Origin: Nocardioides malaquae
GTDB lineage: Bacteria; Actinomycetota; Actinomycetes; Propionibacteriales; Nocardioidaceae
NCBI RefSeq assembly: GCF_015070385.1
Contig: NZ_JADCSA010000006.1
Location: 124,001 to 188,000 of the forward strand
Direction of reading: 5' to 3'
Length of the DNA: 64,000 nucleotides
Part shown: in pieces, positions 54,064 through 62,781 of the stretch
Position numbering within the stretch: position 1 is the stretch's first letter
Layout of the letters: the number at the start of each line of letters is the position of its first letter
Made by a program: the position numbers and the translations under genes
The notes under the pieces: generated by a model
Database searches by the model: none
What the model was told of the DNA's origin: nothing
The model's input: only the letters and a program-made list of their open reading frames with translations

Positions 54064-54690
54064 ATGGGACAGGTGCTGCTCATCCGCCATGGACAGGCGT
54101 CCTTCGGGACCGACGACTACGACCGGCTCTCCGCCGTGGGGCAGGAGCAGGCCGTGGCGCTCGGCCGGGCGCTCGCCGGCCTGACCCCCGAGCTGGTCGT
54201 CCACGGCGAGCTCCGTCGCCAGCGGGAGACCGCCGAGCACGCGGTCGCGGTGGCCGGGTGGGACGCGCCCGTCGAGGTGGACCCGAGGTGGGACGAGTTC
54301 GAGATGGTCGGCAGCGCCGCGCGGATGGCGCGCAGCAGCCTGACGGACGCGCGCGAGTTCCAGGCTTGGTACGAGGCCGCGACCGACCGCTGGCTGGCCG
54401 GCGAGGAGCTCGAGCCGGGCCAGGAGCCGTACGCCGAGTTCACCGCCCGCACCTCCGGCGCCCTCGCCGCGGTCGCCGAGCACGGCACCGCCGTGGTCTT
54501 CACCTCCGGCGGCCCGATCGCCAGCCTCAGCGCTGGGCTCCTCGACGGGGGGCAGGCCGCCTACCGTCGCCTGATGCCGGTGATGGTCAACGCCTCGATC
54601 ACCAAGATCCTCGTCGGTCGGCGCGGGATGAGCCTGGTCCAGTTCAACGGCCACGACCACCTGACCCGCGAGCAGGTCACCTACCGCTGA
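54064..54690 (+). CDS. Histidine phosphatase superfamily protein
   Basis: 208 residues from ATG 54064; no strong ribosome site, GAGAGT seven bases upstream. The N-terminal LLIRHGQASF has the phospho-accepting His9, with the arginine of LRRQRETAEHAV in place. The second catalytic histidine (SHGG in most members) is replaced by Ser148 in FTSGGPIASL, a variant found in an actinobacterial subgroup; activity may be weak or specialised. Substrate unknown; not a glycolytic phosphoglycerate mutase by length and motif. Convergent with the SDR gene. Confidence 0.88.
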   Translation: MGQVLLIRHGQASFGTDDYDRLSAVGQEQAVALGRALAGLTPELVVHGELRRQRETAEHAVAVAGWDAPVEVDPRWDEFEMVGSAARMARSSLTDAREFQAWYEAATDRWLAGEELEPGQEPYAEFTARTSGALAAVAEHGTAVVFTSGGPIASLSAGLLDGGQAAYRRLMPVMVNASITKILVGRRGMSLVQFNGHDHLTREQVTYR

Positions 54691-54713
54691 GGCGTACGCC
54701 CGGTGCCGGCGAC

Positions 54714-54749
54714 GTCAGACCATCGTCCGGAGTCAGACCATCTTCCGGA
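54714..54749. repeat. 18-base tandem duplication at the end of the SDR gene
   Basis: GTCAGACCATCGTCCGGA (54714-54731) is followed by a copy with one difference (54732-54749). The second copy encodes the last codons and stop of the SDR; the first repeats them just beyond the stop. Confidence 0.9.
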
Positions 54750-55518
54750 CCAGGCCGAGCGGCGCCACCTTGAGGACGGCCGCGACCGGCGTCCAGGGCC
54801 AACCCGGCACGGAGACCGACTTCTTCTCCTTCACGATCGCGTCGACGATCGCGGTGGTTCCCCGCTCCGTGGAGGCCATGAGCAGACCGGGCTTGCGGTT
54901 CGGGTCGCTCATCTCGGAGATGATGAAACCGGGGTGGATCACGGAGATCCGGTACTGCGGCTTGCTGTGCAGCTCCGTGCGCAGCCCTTCGGCCAGGTGG
55001 GCCACGCCCGCCTTGGTGGCGGCGTAGGCGGTCATCGCCTTCGGCATCCCACGCTTGGCGGAGACGCTGGAGATCATCACCAGGTGACCGCCGTCCTGCG
55101 CCCGGAAGATCTCCATGGCGGCCTCGGTCTGGGCCAGCGCGCCGATGAAGTTGGTCATCGCCGTGTCGCGGTTGGCGTCGAAGCGCCCCGTGCCCAGGGG
55201 AGCGCCCTTGCCGATCCCCGCGTTGACGACCACCCGGTCGATCGCGCGGCCGTCGGCGGCGAACTCGTCGCGGAAGGCACGGAAGACCTCGAAGACTGCG
55301 TCGTGGTCGTCGACGTCCAGCGCCCGCACCGACACCTTCCGCTCCGGGTGAGCGGCGAGGATCTCCGTACGCAGCTCCTCGAGACGCTCTGTCCGTCGGG
55401 CGCAGAGCGCGAGGTCGTGACCCCGGGCGGCCAGCTGGCGTGCCATCTCGGCCCCGAGCCCGCTCGAGGCTCCGGTGATCAACGTGGTCTGCGAGGGGCG
55501 CGGCGTGGCGGCAGTCAT
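54733..55518 (-). CDS. SDR family oxidoreductase
   Basis: 261 residues from ATG 55518. Classical SDR: TGASSGLGAEMARQLAARG as the cofactor loop, ALDVDDHDAV, VNAGIGKG, active site Ser in MISSVSA and YAATK (Tyr-x-x-x-Lys). The cofactor loop followed by CARR favours NADP(H). Similar proteins handle acyl or steroid-like alcohols; the substrate cannot be told here. No coupled gene. Confidence 0.92.
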   Translation of the reverse strand: MTAATPRPSQTTLITGASSGLGAEMARQLAARGHDLALCARRTERLEELRTEILAAHPERKVSVRALDVDDHDAVFEVFRAFRDEFAADGRAIDRVVVNAGIGKGAPLGTGRFDANRDTAMTNFIGALAQTEAAMEIFRAQDGGHLVMISSVSAKRGMPKAMTAYAATKAGVAHLAEGLRTELHSKPQYRISVIHPGFIISEMSDPNRKPGLLMASTERGTTAIVDAIVKEKKSVSVPGWPWTPVAAVLKVAPLGLVRKMV

Positions 55519-55576
55519 GGGGGCGAGTGTGGCAAAGGTGCGGTCGGTGCGGGAAGTCCGGCCCGGGCCCGGACGT

Positions 55577-55612
55577 ACAGAACCCGCCCGGGCAAGTCCG
55601 GGCGGGTCCTGT
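55577..55612 (-). terminator. Hairpin terminator of the membrane protein gene
   Basis: 55577-55591 pairs with 55598-55612 (CCGGGCGGGTCCTGT) over 15 bp with one G-U type mismatch and a six-base loop, 32 bases beyond the stop on the minus strand. Confidence 0.8.
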
Positions 55613-55643
55613 GCTGCGCCGCTCGGCGCGGTGCCGGTCAGGC

Positions 55644-56546
55644 TCAGGGAGCGACCGGCTCACCCTGCAGGGTGCGGTAGGTGTAGGCCTGCGCCAGGAT
55701 CACGATGGGCGTGGCCACCACGATGCCGATGCAGCAGGCGAGCAGGCCGGCGACGGTGGCGACGATCGACAGCAGGACGAAGAGGAGCACCGACCCCACG
55801 TTGTCCTTGACCAGGTTGAAGCTGGACTTGATGGCCTCCAGCGCGCTCTGGTTCTTGTCGATGATGAAGTAGTTGGTGAACATCGTCAGCAGGCCGACGA
55901 CCAGACCGGGCAGGACGCAGAGGATGAGTCCGATCGTGGTCGCGACGCTGATGATCAGCGACGCGATCAGGATCTGCAGCCAGTCGATGCCCTGGGTGAG
56001 GTTGGTGAATCCCTGGCCGTTGGCCACGTTGAGGGCTCCACGCACCAGCAGCGCCATGAAGAAGAGGCTGATCAGCGTCGTGAGGAGGTTGCTCAGGATG
56101 GAGCCGATGCTGCTGACGCCGGCCGCTGCGCCGACGCCGCCGAAGTCGACCGTGCCGTCGTCGTTGACGGTGACCTCGTTGGAGGAGCTGAACCCACCGG
56201 TGATGAAGCTGCTCACCAACGACACGATGAAGACCACGACGAAGAAGGCCAGCACGAGACCGATCATCATCGCGGCGTTGGCCTTGAACTTGTTCCAGGC
56301 CCACGAGAAGGCGTTGCTGACGCTGTAGCCGCCGCCACCACCACCTCCACCGCCGTACCCGGGGCCCCCGGGCGGGGGCGGGGGTGCCTGGCCGTAGTCG
56401 GGCTGGCCGTAGCCGCCCTGCTGCCCGTAGTTCGGCTGGCCGTAACCGGGCTGCTGGCCGCCGGGCTGCCCGTAAGGGTCCTGGCTTGGCTGCCCCTGGG
56501 GGTCCTGGCCGTAGGGATTGTTCGGGTCGTTGCCGTAGGTCGACAC
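55644..56546 (-). CDS. Membrane protein with Tyr-Gly-Gln-Pro-rich N-terminus
   Basis: 300 residues from GTG 56546, chosen for the GAAGGAGG ribosome site six bases upstream. Residues 1-75 are low complexity with repeated YGQP and a poly-proline and poly-glycine stretch, probably disordered and cytoplasmic. From residue 80 there are about five or six membrane helices (MMIGLVLAFFVVVFIVSLV, LLTTLISLFFMALLVRGAL, IGLILCVLPGLVVGLLTMF), with a FIIDKNQSALEAIKSSFNLVK amphipathic segment, the pattern of DUF975-like/glycerophosphodiester-phosphodiesterase-membrane-domain-like proteins. Function unknown. Confidence 0.82.
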   Translation of the reverse strand: MSTYGNDPNNPYGQDPQGQPSQDPYGQPGGQQPGYGQPNYGQQGGYGQPDYGQAPPPPPGGPGYGGGGGGGGGYSVSNAFSWAWNKFKANAAMMIGLVLAFFVVVFIVSLVSSFITGGFSSSNEVTVNDDGTVDFGGVGAAAGVSSIGSILSNLLTTLISLFFMALLVRGALNVANGQGFTNLTQGIDWLQILIASLIISVATTIGLILCVLPGLVVGLLTMFTNYFIIDKNQSALEAIKSSFNLVKDNVGSVLLFVLLSIVATVAGLLACCIGIVVATPIVILAQAYTYRTLQGEPVAP

Positions 56547-56658
56547 GCCGCCTCCTTCTCGTCCGGGCGTCCTGACCCGGCCCCTCGCGTGAGGCACACC
56601 CTAGTGAGTCTCGGTGACAGCTCGGTGCAACGGTCCAGACCGGTAATGTCCGAGAAAA

Positions 56659-56686
56659 CTTACCAACAGGCTTGACTGTTTGTAAG
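56659..56686. promoter_or_regulatory. Probable TetR operator in divergent gap
   Basis: CTTACCAACAG-GCTTGA-CTGTTTGTAAG: 11-bp arms with one mismatch and a six-base centre, 22 bases before the tetR ATG. The place and form fit an autoregulatory site controlling the catabolic operon. Confidence 0.7.
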
Positions 56687-56708
56687 TCGCCGTTGCAGGC
56701 TTGCCGCC

Positions 56709-57320
56709 ATGAGCACCTCGCCGACACGCGTCCCCCAGGAGGAACGCACCCGTGCCATGCGGGCCCGCCTCCTCGAGGCGACGGTGGAGTGCCTGGTGGA
56801 GCACGGATTCTCCGGCACCTCGACCACGCTGGTCAGTCAGAGAGCCGGGGTCTCCCGCGGCGCCCAGCTCCACCACTTCCCGACCAAGAACGACCTCGTC
56901 GTCGCTGCCGTCGCCCACATCGCCGACACCCGCGCCGGCGAGCTCGCCGCCGCGCTCGCCGACGCCCCCACGGGGGAGCGGCGTACGCGTGCGGTGCTGG
57001 AGCTGCTCGCCGAGCACTTCACCTCGCCGATCTTCGCCGCGGCGCTCGAGTTGTGGGTCGCCGCCCGCACCGACCCCACCCTCGCCGAGGCCGTCGGTCC
57101 ACTCGAGCAGCGCGTGGGTCGCCAGGCCCACGAGCTCACCGCCGCGGCACTGGGCGTCGACGGCTCGGCCCGCGGCACCCGCGAGCTCGTCCAGGCCACC
57201 CTCGACCTCGTGCGTGGCCTCGGCCTGGCCAACACCATCTCCGACGACGCGCGCCGCCGCGGCCGGATCCTCGACGCCTGGGCGGTCACCCTCGACGCCC
57301 AACTGGCTCGCAACGCATGA
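56709..57320 (+). CDS. TetR family transcriptional regulator
   Basis: 203 residues from ATG 56709. TetR DNA-binding domain: ARLLEATVECLVEHGFSGTS, TTLVSQRAGVSRGAQLHHFP, TKNDLVVAAV. The C-terminal ligand domain is helical. It heads the TIGR03084-AtuA-acyl-CoA dehydrogenase-carboxylase genes on the same strand, 66 bases before the next gene, and the dyad at 56659 lies just upstream. Probably a repressor released by an acyl-CoA intermediate (inference from regulators of acyl-CoA catabolism). Confidence 0.92.
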   Translation: MSTSPTRVPQEERTRAMRARLLEATVECLVEHGFSGTSTTLVSQRAGVSRGAQLHHFPTKNDLVVAAVAHIADTRAGELAAALADAPTGERRTRAVLELLAEHFTSPIFAAALELWVAARTDPTLAEAVGPLEQRVGRQAHELTAAALGVDGSARGTRELVQATLDLVRGLGLANTISDDARRRGRILDAWAVTLDAQLARNA

Positions 57321-57386
57321 CGGGGGGCATCGCTCCAGCCCTTCTCCAGACCCCCACAGATCCATCGACCCCCAAGGAGCGTGACC

Positions 57387-58187
57387 GTGCCTGACAGCGT
57401 GCTCACAGGAGTGCTGGCTGACCTGGCCGCCGAAGGCGACCGGCTCGACGAGCTCGTCGCCGGCCTGAGTGACGACGAGTGGCGCACCGCCACCCCTGCC
57501 GAGGGCTGGGACGTCGCCACCACCATCGCCCACCTCGCCTGGACCGACGAGGTTGCCGTCAAGGCGGCACGCGACAAGGAGGCGTGGGACGCCGAGGTGA
57601 TGGGCGCGATCATGAACCCCACCGGGTACGTCGACGAGATGGCGCTCCAGGGCGCCGAGGCGGCTCCCGCCGACCTGCTCGCCCGCTGGCGCGCCGCCCG
57701 CCCGGCGCTGGTCCAGACACTGCGGGAGTTTCCCGAGGGCGAGAAGATGATGTGGTTCGGCCCGCCGATGTCGCCCGCCTCGATGGCGAGCGCCCGCTTC
57801 ATGGAGACCTGGGCCCACGGGCTCGACGTCGCCGACGCCCTCGGTGTCGAGCTGGAGCCGACCGACCGGATCCGCCACGTCGCCCACATCGGCGTGCGCA
57901 CCCGCAACTACTCGTTCAAGAACAACGAGCTCGAGGCCCCGGCCGAGGAGTTCCGCGTCGAGCTGACCGCCCCGTCGGGCGAGGTGTGGACGTACGGCCC
58001 CGAGGACGCCGCGCAGAAGGTCACCGGCTCGGCCCTCGACTTCTGCCGACTGGTCACCCAGCGCGTGCACCGCGACGACACCGACCTGGTCGCCACCGGC
58101 GCCGACGCCGAGCAGTGGCTCACCATCGCCCAGGCGTTCGCCGGTCCCGCCGGCGGTGGCCGCGCCCCGAAGGGGGACGACCAGTGA
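57387..58187 (+). CDS. TIGR03084 family metal-binding protein (DinB/MDMPI-like)
   Basis: 266 residues from GTG 57387, preferred over GTG 57381 because AAGGAG then lies at the normal seven bases. The four-helix DinB-like fold with metal-binding histidines is visible: WDVATTIAHLAWTDEVAVK, FMETWAHGLDVADALG, then a C-terminal domain like the mycothiol-dependent maleylpyruvate isomerase family. TIGR03084 proteins often accompany acyl-CoA dehydrogenase and AtuA genes in actinobacteria. Its reaction is unknown; isomerisation or mycothiol-linked detoxification is possible. It overlaps atuA by four bases. Confidence 0.85.
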   Translation: MPDSVLTGVLADLAAEGDRLDELVAGLSDDEWRTATPAEGWDVATTIAHLAWTDEVAVKAARDKEAWDAEVMGAIMNPTGYVDEMALQGAEAAPADLLARWRAARPALVQTLREFPEGEKMMWFGPPMSPASMASARFMETWAHGLDVADALGVELEPTDRIRHVAHIGVRTRNYSFKNNELEAPAEEFRVELTAPSGEVWTYGPEDAAQKVTGSALDFCRLVTQRVHRDDTDLVATGADAEQWLTIAQAFAGPAGGGRAPKGDDQ

Positions 58188-59959
58188 GCACCGACAGCTC
58201 CGCGGCCCGTCCCGCGATCATCGGCAACTGCTCCGGCTTCTACGGCGACCGGCTGTCCGCCTTCCGCGAGATGCTCGAGGGGGGACCGCTCGACTACCTG
58301 ACCGGCGACTACCTCGCCGAGCTGACCATGCTCATCCTGGGCCGCGACACCTTCAAGGACCCGAACCTCGGCTACGCCCGCACCTTCGTACGCCAGTGCG
58401 AGGACGCGCTGGGCACCGCGCTGGAGAAGGGCGTCAAGGTCGTCACCAACGCCGGCGGACTCAACCCCGCCGGCCTGGCCGACAAGCTGCGTGAGGTCTC
58501 GACCGGGCTCGGCCTGGACGTGAAGATCGCCCACGTCGAGGGCGATGACCTGCGACCGAAGTCGGCCGAGCTCGGCTTCACGAACGCGCTGACCGCCAAC
58601 GCCTACCTGGGTGGCTTCGGCATCACCGCTGCGCTCAACGCCGGCGCCGACGTCGTCGTGACCGGCCGCGTGACCGATGCCTCGGTGATCGTCGGCCCCG
58701 CCGCCGCCCACCACGGCTGGACGCTCGACGACCACGACGCGATCGCCGGCGCGATGGTCGCCGGCCACGTCATCGAGTGCGGCACCCACGCCACCGGTGG
58801 CAACTTCTCGGGCTTCCTCGCGCTGCCGAAGGGCGCGCGGGCGAAGGCGATGGGCTTCCCGATCGCCGAGATCGCCGCCGACGGCGCCAGCGTGATCACC
58901 AAGCATGCCGGCACCGGCGGCGCGGTCACCGTCGACACCGTCACCGCGCAGCTGGTCTACGAGATCCAGTCCGGCCTCTACCTGGGCCCCGACGCCACCG
59001 CCGACCTGACCTCGATCGAGGTCAGCCAGGAGGGCGAGGACCGGGTCGCGATCGCCCACGTGACCGGCCAGGCCCCGCCGGAGACCCTCAAGGTCTGCGT
59101 CAACGAGCTCGGGGGTTGGCGCAACTCGATGGAGTTCCTGATCACCGGCCTCGACACCGACGAGAAGGTCGACTGGATCAAGCGCCAGGTCACCGAGGCG
59201 TGGGGCGACAAGGCTCCCGCCACGGTCGTCTGGTCCGAGGGCCCGCCGCCCGTCGACGACCCGGCCACGATGGCCGAGGCCGCCACGATCCTGCGGGTCA
59301 TGTGCCTCGACGCCGACGCCAAGGTTGCCGGCAAGGGCTTCACCGCCCCCGCCGTCGAGATCGCGCTTGCCTCCTACCCCGGCTGCACCCTCGTCGGCCC
59401 GCCCACCCCGGCATCGCCCTACGGCATCTACCGCCCGGAGTACGTCTCCCGCAGCGAGGTCGCGCACACCCTCGTGCACGCCGACGGCACCCGGGAGCTC
59501 ATCGCCGACCCCACCGCGTACGCCCCGCTCGACGGCGTCGCTGACGCCGGCCGCACGGCCTCCCGCGGGGCCGCGACGGTCGTGCCCGCCACCGCCGAGG
59601 GTGAGACCGTCCCGCTGGGTCGCCTCGTGCACGCCCGCTCCGGCGACAAGGGCGGCAACGCCAACCTCGGCCTCTGGATCCCGCGTGACAACGGGGCCGA
59701 GTCCGACGTGAAGTACGCCGCCCGGGTGGCCTGGCTGCTCGACTTCGTGACGCCCGAGCGCGTCCGCGAGCTCGTGCCCGAGGCCGCCGACCTCGACGTC
59801 GACGTCTACGCCCTGCCCCAGCTGGGCGCCGTCAACGTCGTCATCCACCGCCTGCTCGGGGCAGGCGTCGCCGCGTCCACCCGCGTCGACCCCCAGGCCA
59901 AGGCCCTGGGCGAGTGGGTCCGATCCCGTTTCGTCACTGTCGAAGGAGGCCTGCTGTGA
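58184..59959 (+). CDS. AtuA-family acyclic terpene utilisation protein
   Basis: 591 residues from GTG 58184. AtuA features: IGNCSGFYGDRLSAFREML, DYLTGDYLAELTMLILGRD, TNAGGLNPAGLA, GADVVVTGRVTDASVIVGPA, HVIECGTHATGGNFSGF, and a C-terminal part with LVHARSGDKGGNANLG. AtuA is needed for citronellol/geraniol breakdown in Pseudomonas, where it accompanies geranyl-CoA carboxylase; its exact reaction is not established. Here it is joined by overlapping starts to acyl-CoA dehydrogenase and carboxylase genes. Confidence 0.9.
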   Translation: MSTDSSAARPAIIGNCSGFYGDRLSAFREMLEGGPLDYLTGDYLAELTMLILGRDTFKDPNLGYARTFVRQCEDALGTALEKGVKVVTNAGGLNPAGLADKLREVSTGLGLDVKIAHVEGDDLRPKSAELGFTNALTANAYLGGFGITAALNAGADVVVTGRVTDASVIVGPAAAHHGWTLDDHDAIAGAMVAGHVIECGTHATGGNFSGFLALPKGARAKAMGFPIAEIAADGASVITKHAGTGGAVTVDTVTAQLVYEIQSGLYLGPDATADLTSIEVSQEGEDRVAIAHVTGQAPPETLKVCVNELGGWRNSMEFLITGLDTDEKVDWIKRQVTEAWGDKAPATVVWSEGPPPVDDPATMAEAATILRVMCLDADAKVAGKGFTAPAVEIALASYPGCTLVGPPTPASPYGIYRPEYVSRSEVAHTLVHADGTRELIADPTAYAPLDGVADAGRTASRGAATVVPATAEGETVPLGRLVHARSGDKGGNANLGLWIPRDNGAESDVKYAARVAWLLDFVTPERVRELVPEAADLDVDVYALPQLGAVNVVIHRLLGAGVAASTRVDPQAKALGEWVRSRFVTVEGGLL

Positions 59960-61128
59960 CGGCAGTCGCCGAAGAACTCTCCTCGGTGGAGGACCGCGCT
60001 GCGCTCAAGGCCGCAGCTGCCGAGTTCACCCGCCGGGAGATCGCCCCCCACATTCAGGAGTGGGAGGACGCCGGTGCCCTCCCGCGCGAGCTCCACGTCA
60101 AGGCCGCGGCCGCCGGGCTGCTCGGGGTCTCGTTCCCCGAGTCCGTCGGTGGCTCCGGCGGCGGGCTGCTCGACACCGTCGCGCTGCAGGAGGGCATGTT
60201 CTCCGAGGGCGCGACCTCGGGCCTGATGTCCGCGCTGTTCACTCACGGCATCGCCTGCCCGCACATCGTGGCGCACGGCTCCGACCACCTGATCGACACG
60301 TACGTCCGCCCCACGCTCGCCGGCGAGATGATCGGTTCGCTCGGGATCACCGAGCCCGGCGGCGGCTCCGACGTCGGCAACATCCGCACCACCGCGGTGC
60401 GTGAGGGTGACCACTGGGTGATCAACGGGTCGAAGACCTTCATCACCTCCGCCACCCGTGCCGACTTCGTCACCACCGCCGTCCGCACCGGTGGCCCGGG
60501 CGCCGGCGGCATCTCGATGATCGTGGTGCCGACCGACACCCCCGGCTTCACGGTCGACCGCAAGCTGCAGAAGATGGGTTGGCACTCCTCCGACACCGGA
60601 GAGATCTCCTACGTCGACGTGCGCGTGCCGGTGCAGAACCTGGTCGGCGACGAGAACGCCGGCTTCTGGTACATCGCCGAGCAGTTCGTCGTCGAGCGGA
60701 TGGCCCTGGCCATCCACGGCTACGGCATCGCCGAGCGTTCGCTCGCCCTGACGGTCGACTACTGCCGTGAGCGTGACACCTTCGGCAAGCCGCTGATCAG
60801 CCGCCAGGTGGTGCGCCACAAGCTCGTCGAGATGCGTCGCCAGGTGGAGGCCGCCAAGGCCTACACCCACCTCGTCGCCCAGCAGTACGTCGACGCCGGA
60901 GGCCCCACCGAGGCCGTCATCGCCCAGGCGTGCCTGGCGAAGGAGACCGCCTGCAACGCCGCGACCTACGTCTGCGACCAGGCCGTGCAGCTGCACGGCG
61001 GGACCGGCTACATGCACGGCACCGAGGTGGAGCGGCACTACCGCGACGCCCGGCTGCTGCCGATCGGTGGAGGCGCCACCGAAGTGCTCACTGACCTTGC
61101 CGCCAAGCTGTTGGGATATGCGAAATGA
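59956..61128 (+). CDS. Acyl-CoA dehydrogenase
   Basis: 390 residues from GTG 59956, with AAGGAGG ten bases upstream, overlapping the AtuA stop. Motifs: LGITEPGGGSDVGNIRTTA (FAD contact), WVINGSKTFITSATRADF, RDTFGKPLISRQVVRHKL, QLHGGTGYMHGTEVERHYRD and the catalytic Glu in GGGATEVL. It should form the 2,3-double bond that precedes carboxylation by the downstream carboxylase, as citronellyl-CoA or isovaleryl-CoA dehydrogenase does. Confidence 0.95.
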   Translation: MTAVAEELSSVEDRAALKAAAAEFTRREIAPHIQEWEDAGALPRELHVKAAAAGLLGVSFPESVGGSGGGLLDTVALQEGMFSEGATSGLMSALFTHGIACPHIVAHGSDHLIDTYVRPTLAGEMIGSLGITEPGGGSDVGNIRTTAVREGDHWVINGSKTFITSATRADFVTTAVRTGGPGAGGISMIVVPTDTPGFTVDRKLQKMGWHSSDTGEISYVDVRVPVQNLVGDENAGFWYIAEQFVVERMALAIHGYGIAERSLALTVDYCRERDTFGKPLISRQVVRHKLVEMRRQVEAAKAYTHLVAQQYVDAGGPTEAVIAQACLAKETACNAATYVCDQAVQLHGGTGYMHGTEVERHYRDARLLPIGGGATEVLTDLAAKLLGYAK

Positions 61129-62771
61129 CCGAGACCACCACTGAAGCCACCGAGGCCGAGGCCACGGAGGAGCTCACCGTCGAGGAGCAGCGCAGGGCCC
61201 ATCTGCTCGGCAAGCTCGCCGACCTCGACTCCCAGCACGCGAAGGCCGTCGCCGGAGGTGGCGAGAAGTACATCGAGCGCCACCACAAGCGCGGCAAGCT
61301 GCTGCCGCGTGAGCGCATCGAGCTGCTCATCGACGAGGGCACCGCGTTCCTCGAGCTGAGCCCGCTGGCCGGCTGGGGCTCCGACTTCACCGTCGGCGCC
61401 TCCACCGTCTGCGGCATCGGCGTCGTCGAGGGCGTGGAGTGCATGATCTCCGCCAACGACCCCACCGTGAAGGGTGGCGCCTCGAACCCGTGGACGCTGA
61501 AGAAGACCTTCCGGGCCGCGCAGATCGCCGAGGAGAACAACCTTCCGCAGATCTCCCTGGTCGAGTCGGCCGGTGCCGACCTGCCCACGCAGAAGGAGAT
61601 CTTCATCCCCGGCGGAAAGATCTTCCGCGATCTGGCCCGCGCCTCGGGTCGTCGCCAGCCCACCATCGCGCTGGTCTTCGGCAACTCGACCGCCGGTGGC
61701 GCCTACGTGCCCGGCTTGAGCGACTACACCGTCATGGTCAAGGAGCAGGCGAAGGTCTTCCTGGCCGGCCCGCCCCTGGTCAAGATGGCCACCGGTGAGG
61801 AGACCGACGACGAGGAGCTGGGTGGCGCCGAGATGCACGCCCGCATCTCGGGCCTGGCCGACTACCTGGCCGAGGACGAGCGCGACGCGATCCGCCTCGG
61901 CCGCCGCATCGTCGCCCGCCTCAACTGGAAGAAGGCGCGTCCGGAGGGCGAGCGTACGGCTGCCGGTCTTTCTTGGGCAGAGCCCGAGCACGACCCGGAG
62001 ACGCTGCTCGACCTGATCCCCACCGACCTCAAGGAGCCCTTCGACCCGCGTGACGTCATCGTCCGCATCGTCGACGGTGTCTCCGAGGGCAACGCCGTGC
62101 CCTTCGACGAGTTCAAGCCGCTCTACGGCTCCTCGCTCGTCACCGGGTGGGCCCGCCTGCACGGGCGCGAGATCGGCATCCTGGCCAACGCCCAGGGCGT
62201 CCTCTTCTCCGAGGAGGCGCAGAAGGCGACCCAGTTCATCCAGCTGGCCAACGCGAAGAACACCCCGCTGCTCTTCCTGCACAACACCACCGGCTACATG
62301 GTCGGCAAGGAATACGAGCAGGGCGGCATCATCAAGCACGGCGCAGCGATGATCAACGCGGTCTCCAACTCGACCGTGCCGCACATCTCCGTGCTGATCG
62401 GCTCGTCCTACGGCGCCGGCAACTACGGCATGAACGGACGCGCGTACGACCCGCGGTTCCTCTTCACCTGGCCCAACGCGAAGTCGGCCGTCATGGGTCC
62501 GGCCCAGCTCGCGGGCGTGCTCTCGATCGTCTCGCGTGCCGCCTCGGAGGCGAAGGGCAAGCCGTTCGACGAGGAGGCCGACGCCGGCATGCGTGCCTTC
62601 GTCGAGCAGATGGTCGAGGAGCAGTCGCTGCCCTACGTGCTGAGCGGGATGCTCTACGACGACGGCGTCATCGACCCCCGCGACACCCGCACCGTGCTGG
62701 GCATCGCCTTCTCCGCCATCGACACCGTCCCCACCGAGGGCACCGACCGCTTCGGCGTCTTCAGGATGTGA
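61125..62771 (+). CDS. Acyl-CoA carboxylase, carboxyltransferase subunit
   Basis: 548 residues, ATG overlapping the dehydrogenase stop. Carboxyltransferase halves with oxyanion glycines: FGNSTAGGAYVPGLSDYTV in the N-terminal half and IGSSYGAGNYGMNGRAYDP in the C-terminal half; PLARIHG-equivalent region near ELGGAEMHARISGLADYLA. Layout resembles methylcrotonyl-CoA and geranyl-CoA carboxylase beta subunits rather than propionyl-CoA carboxylase. Partner biotin carboxylase gene follows after ten bases. Confidence 0.93.
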   Translation: MTETTTEATEAEATEELTVEEQRRAHLLGKLADLDSQHAKAVAGGGEKYIERHHKRGKLLPRERIELLIDEGTAFLELSPLAGWGSDFTVGASTVCGIGVVEGVECMISANDPTVKGGASNPWTLKKTFRAAQIAEENNLPQISLVESAGADLPTQKEIFIPGGKIFRDLARASGRRQPTIALVFGNSTAGGAYVPGLSDYTVMVKEQAKVFLAGPPLVKMATGEETDDEELGGAEMHARISGLADYLAEDERDAIRLGRRIVARLNWKKARPEGERTAAGLSWAEPEHDPETLLDLIPTDLKEPFDPRDVIVRIVDGVSEGNAVPFDEFKPLYGSSLVTGWARLHGREIGILANAQGVLFSEEAQKATQFIQLANAKNTPLLFLHNTTGYMVGKEYEQGGIIKHGAAMINAVSNSTVPHISVLIGSSYGAGNYGMNGRAYDPRFLFTWPNAKSAVMGPAQLAGVLSIVSRAASEAKGKPFDEEADAGMRAFVEQMVEEQSLPYVLSGMLYDDGVIDPRDTRTVLGIAFSAIDTVPTEGTDRFGVFRM

Positions 62772-62781
62772 GTGAAAACCC

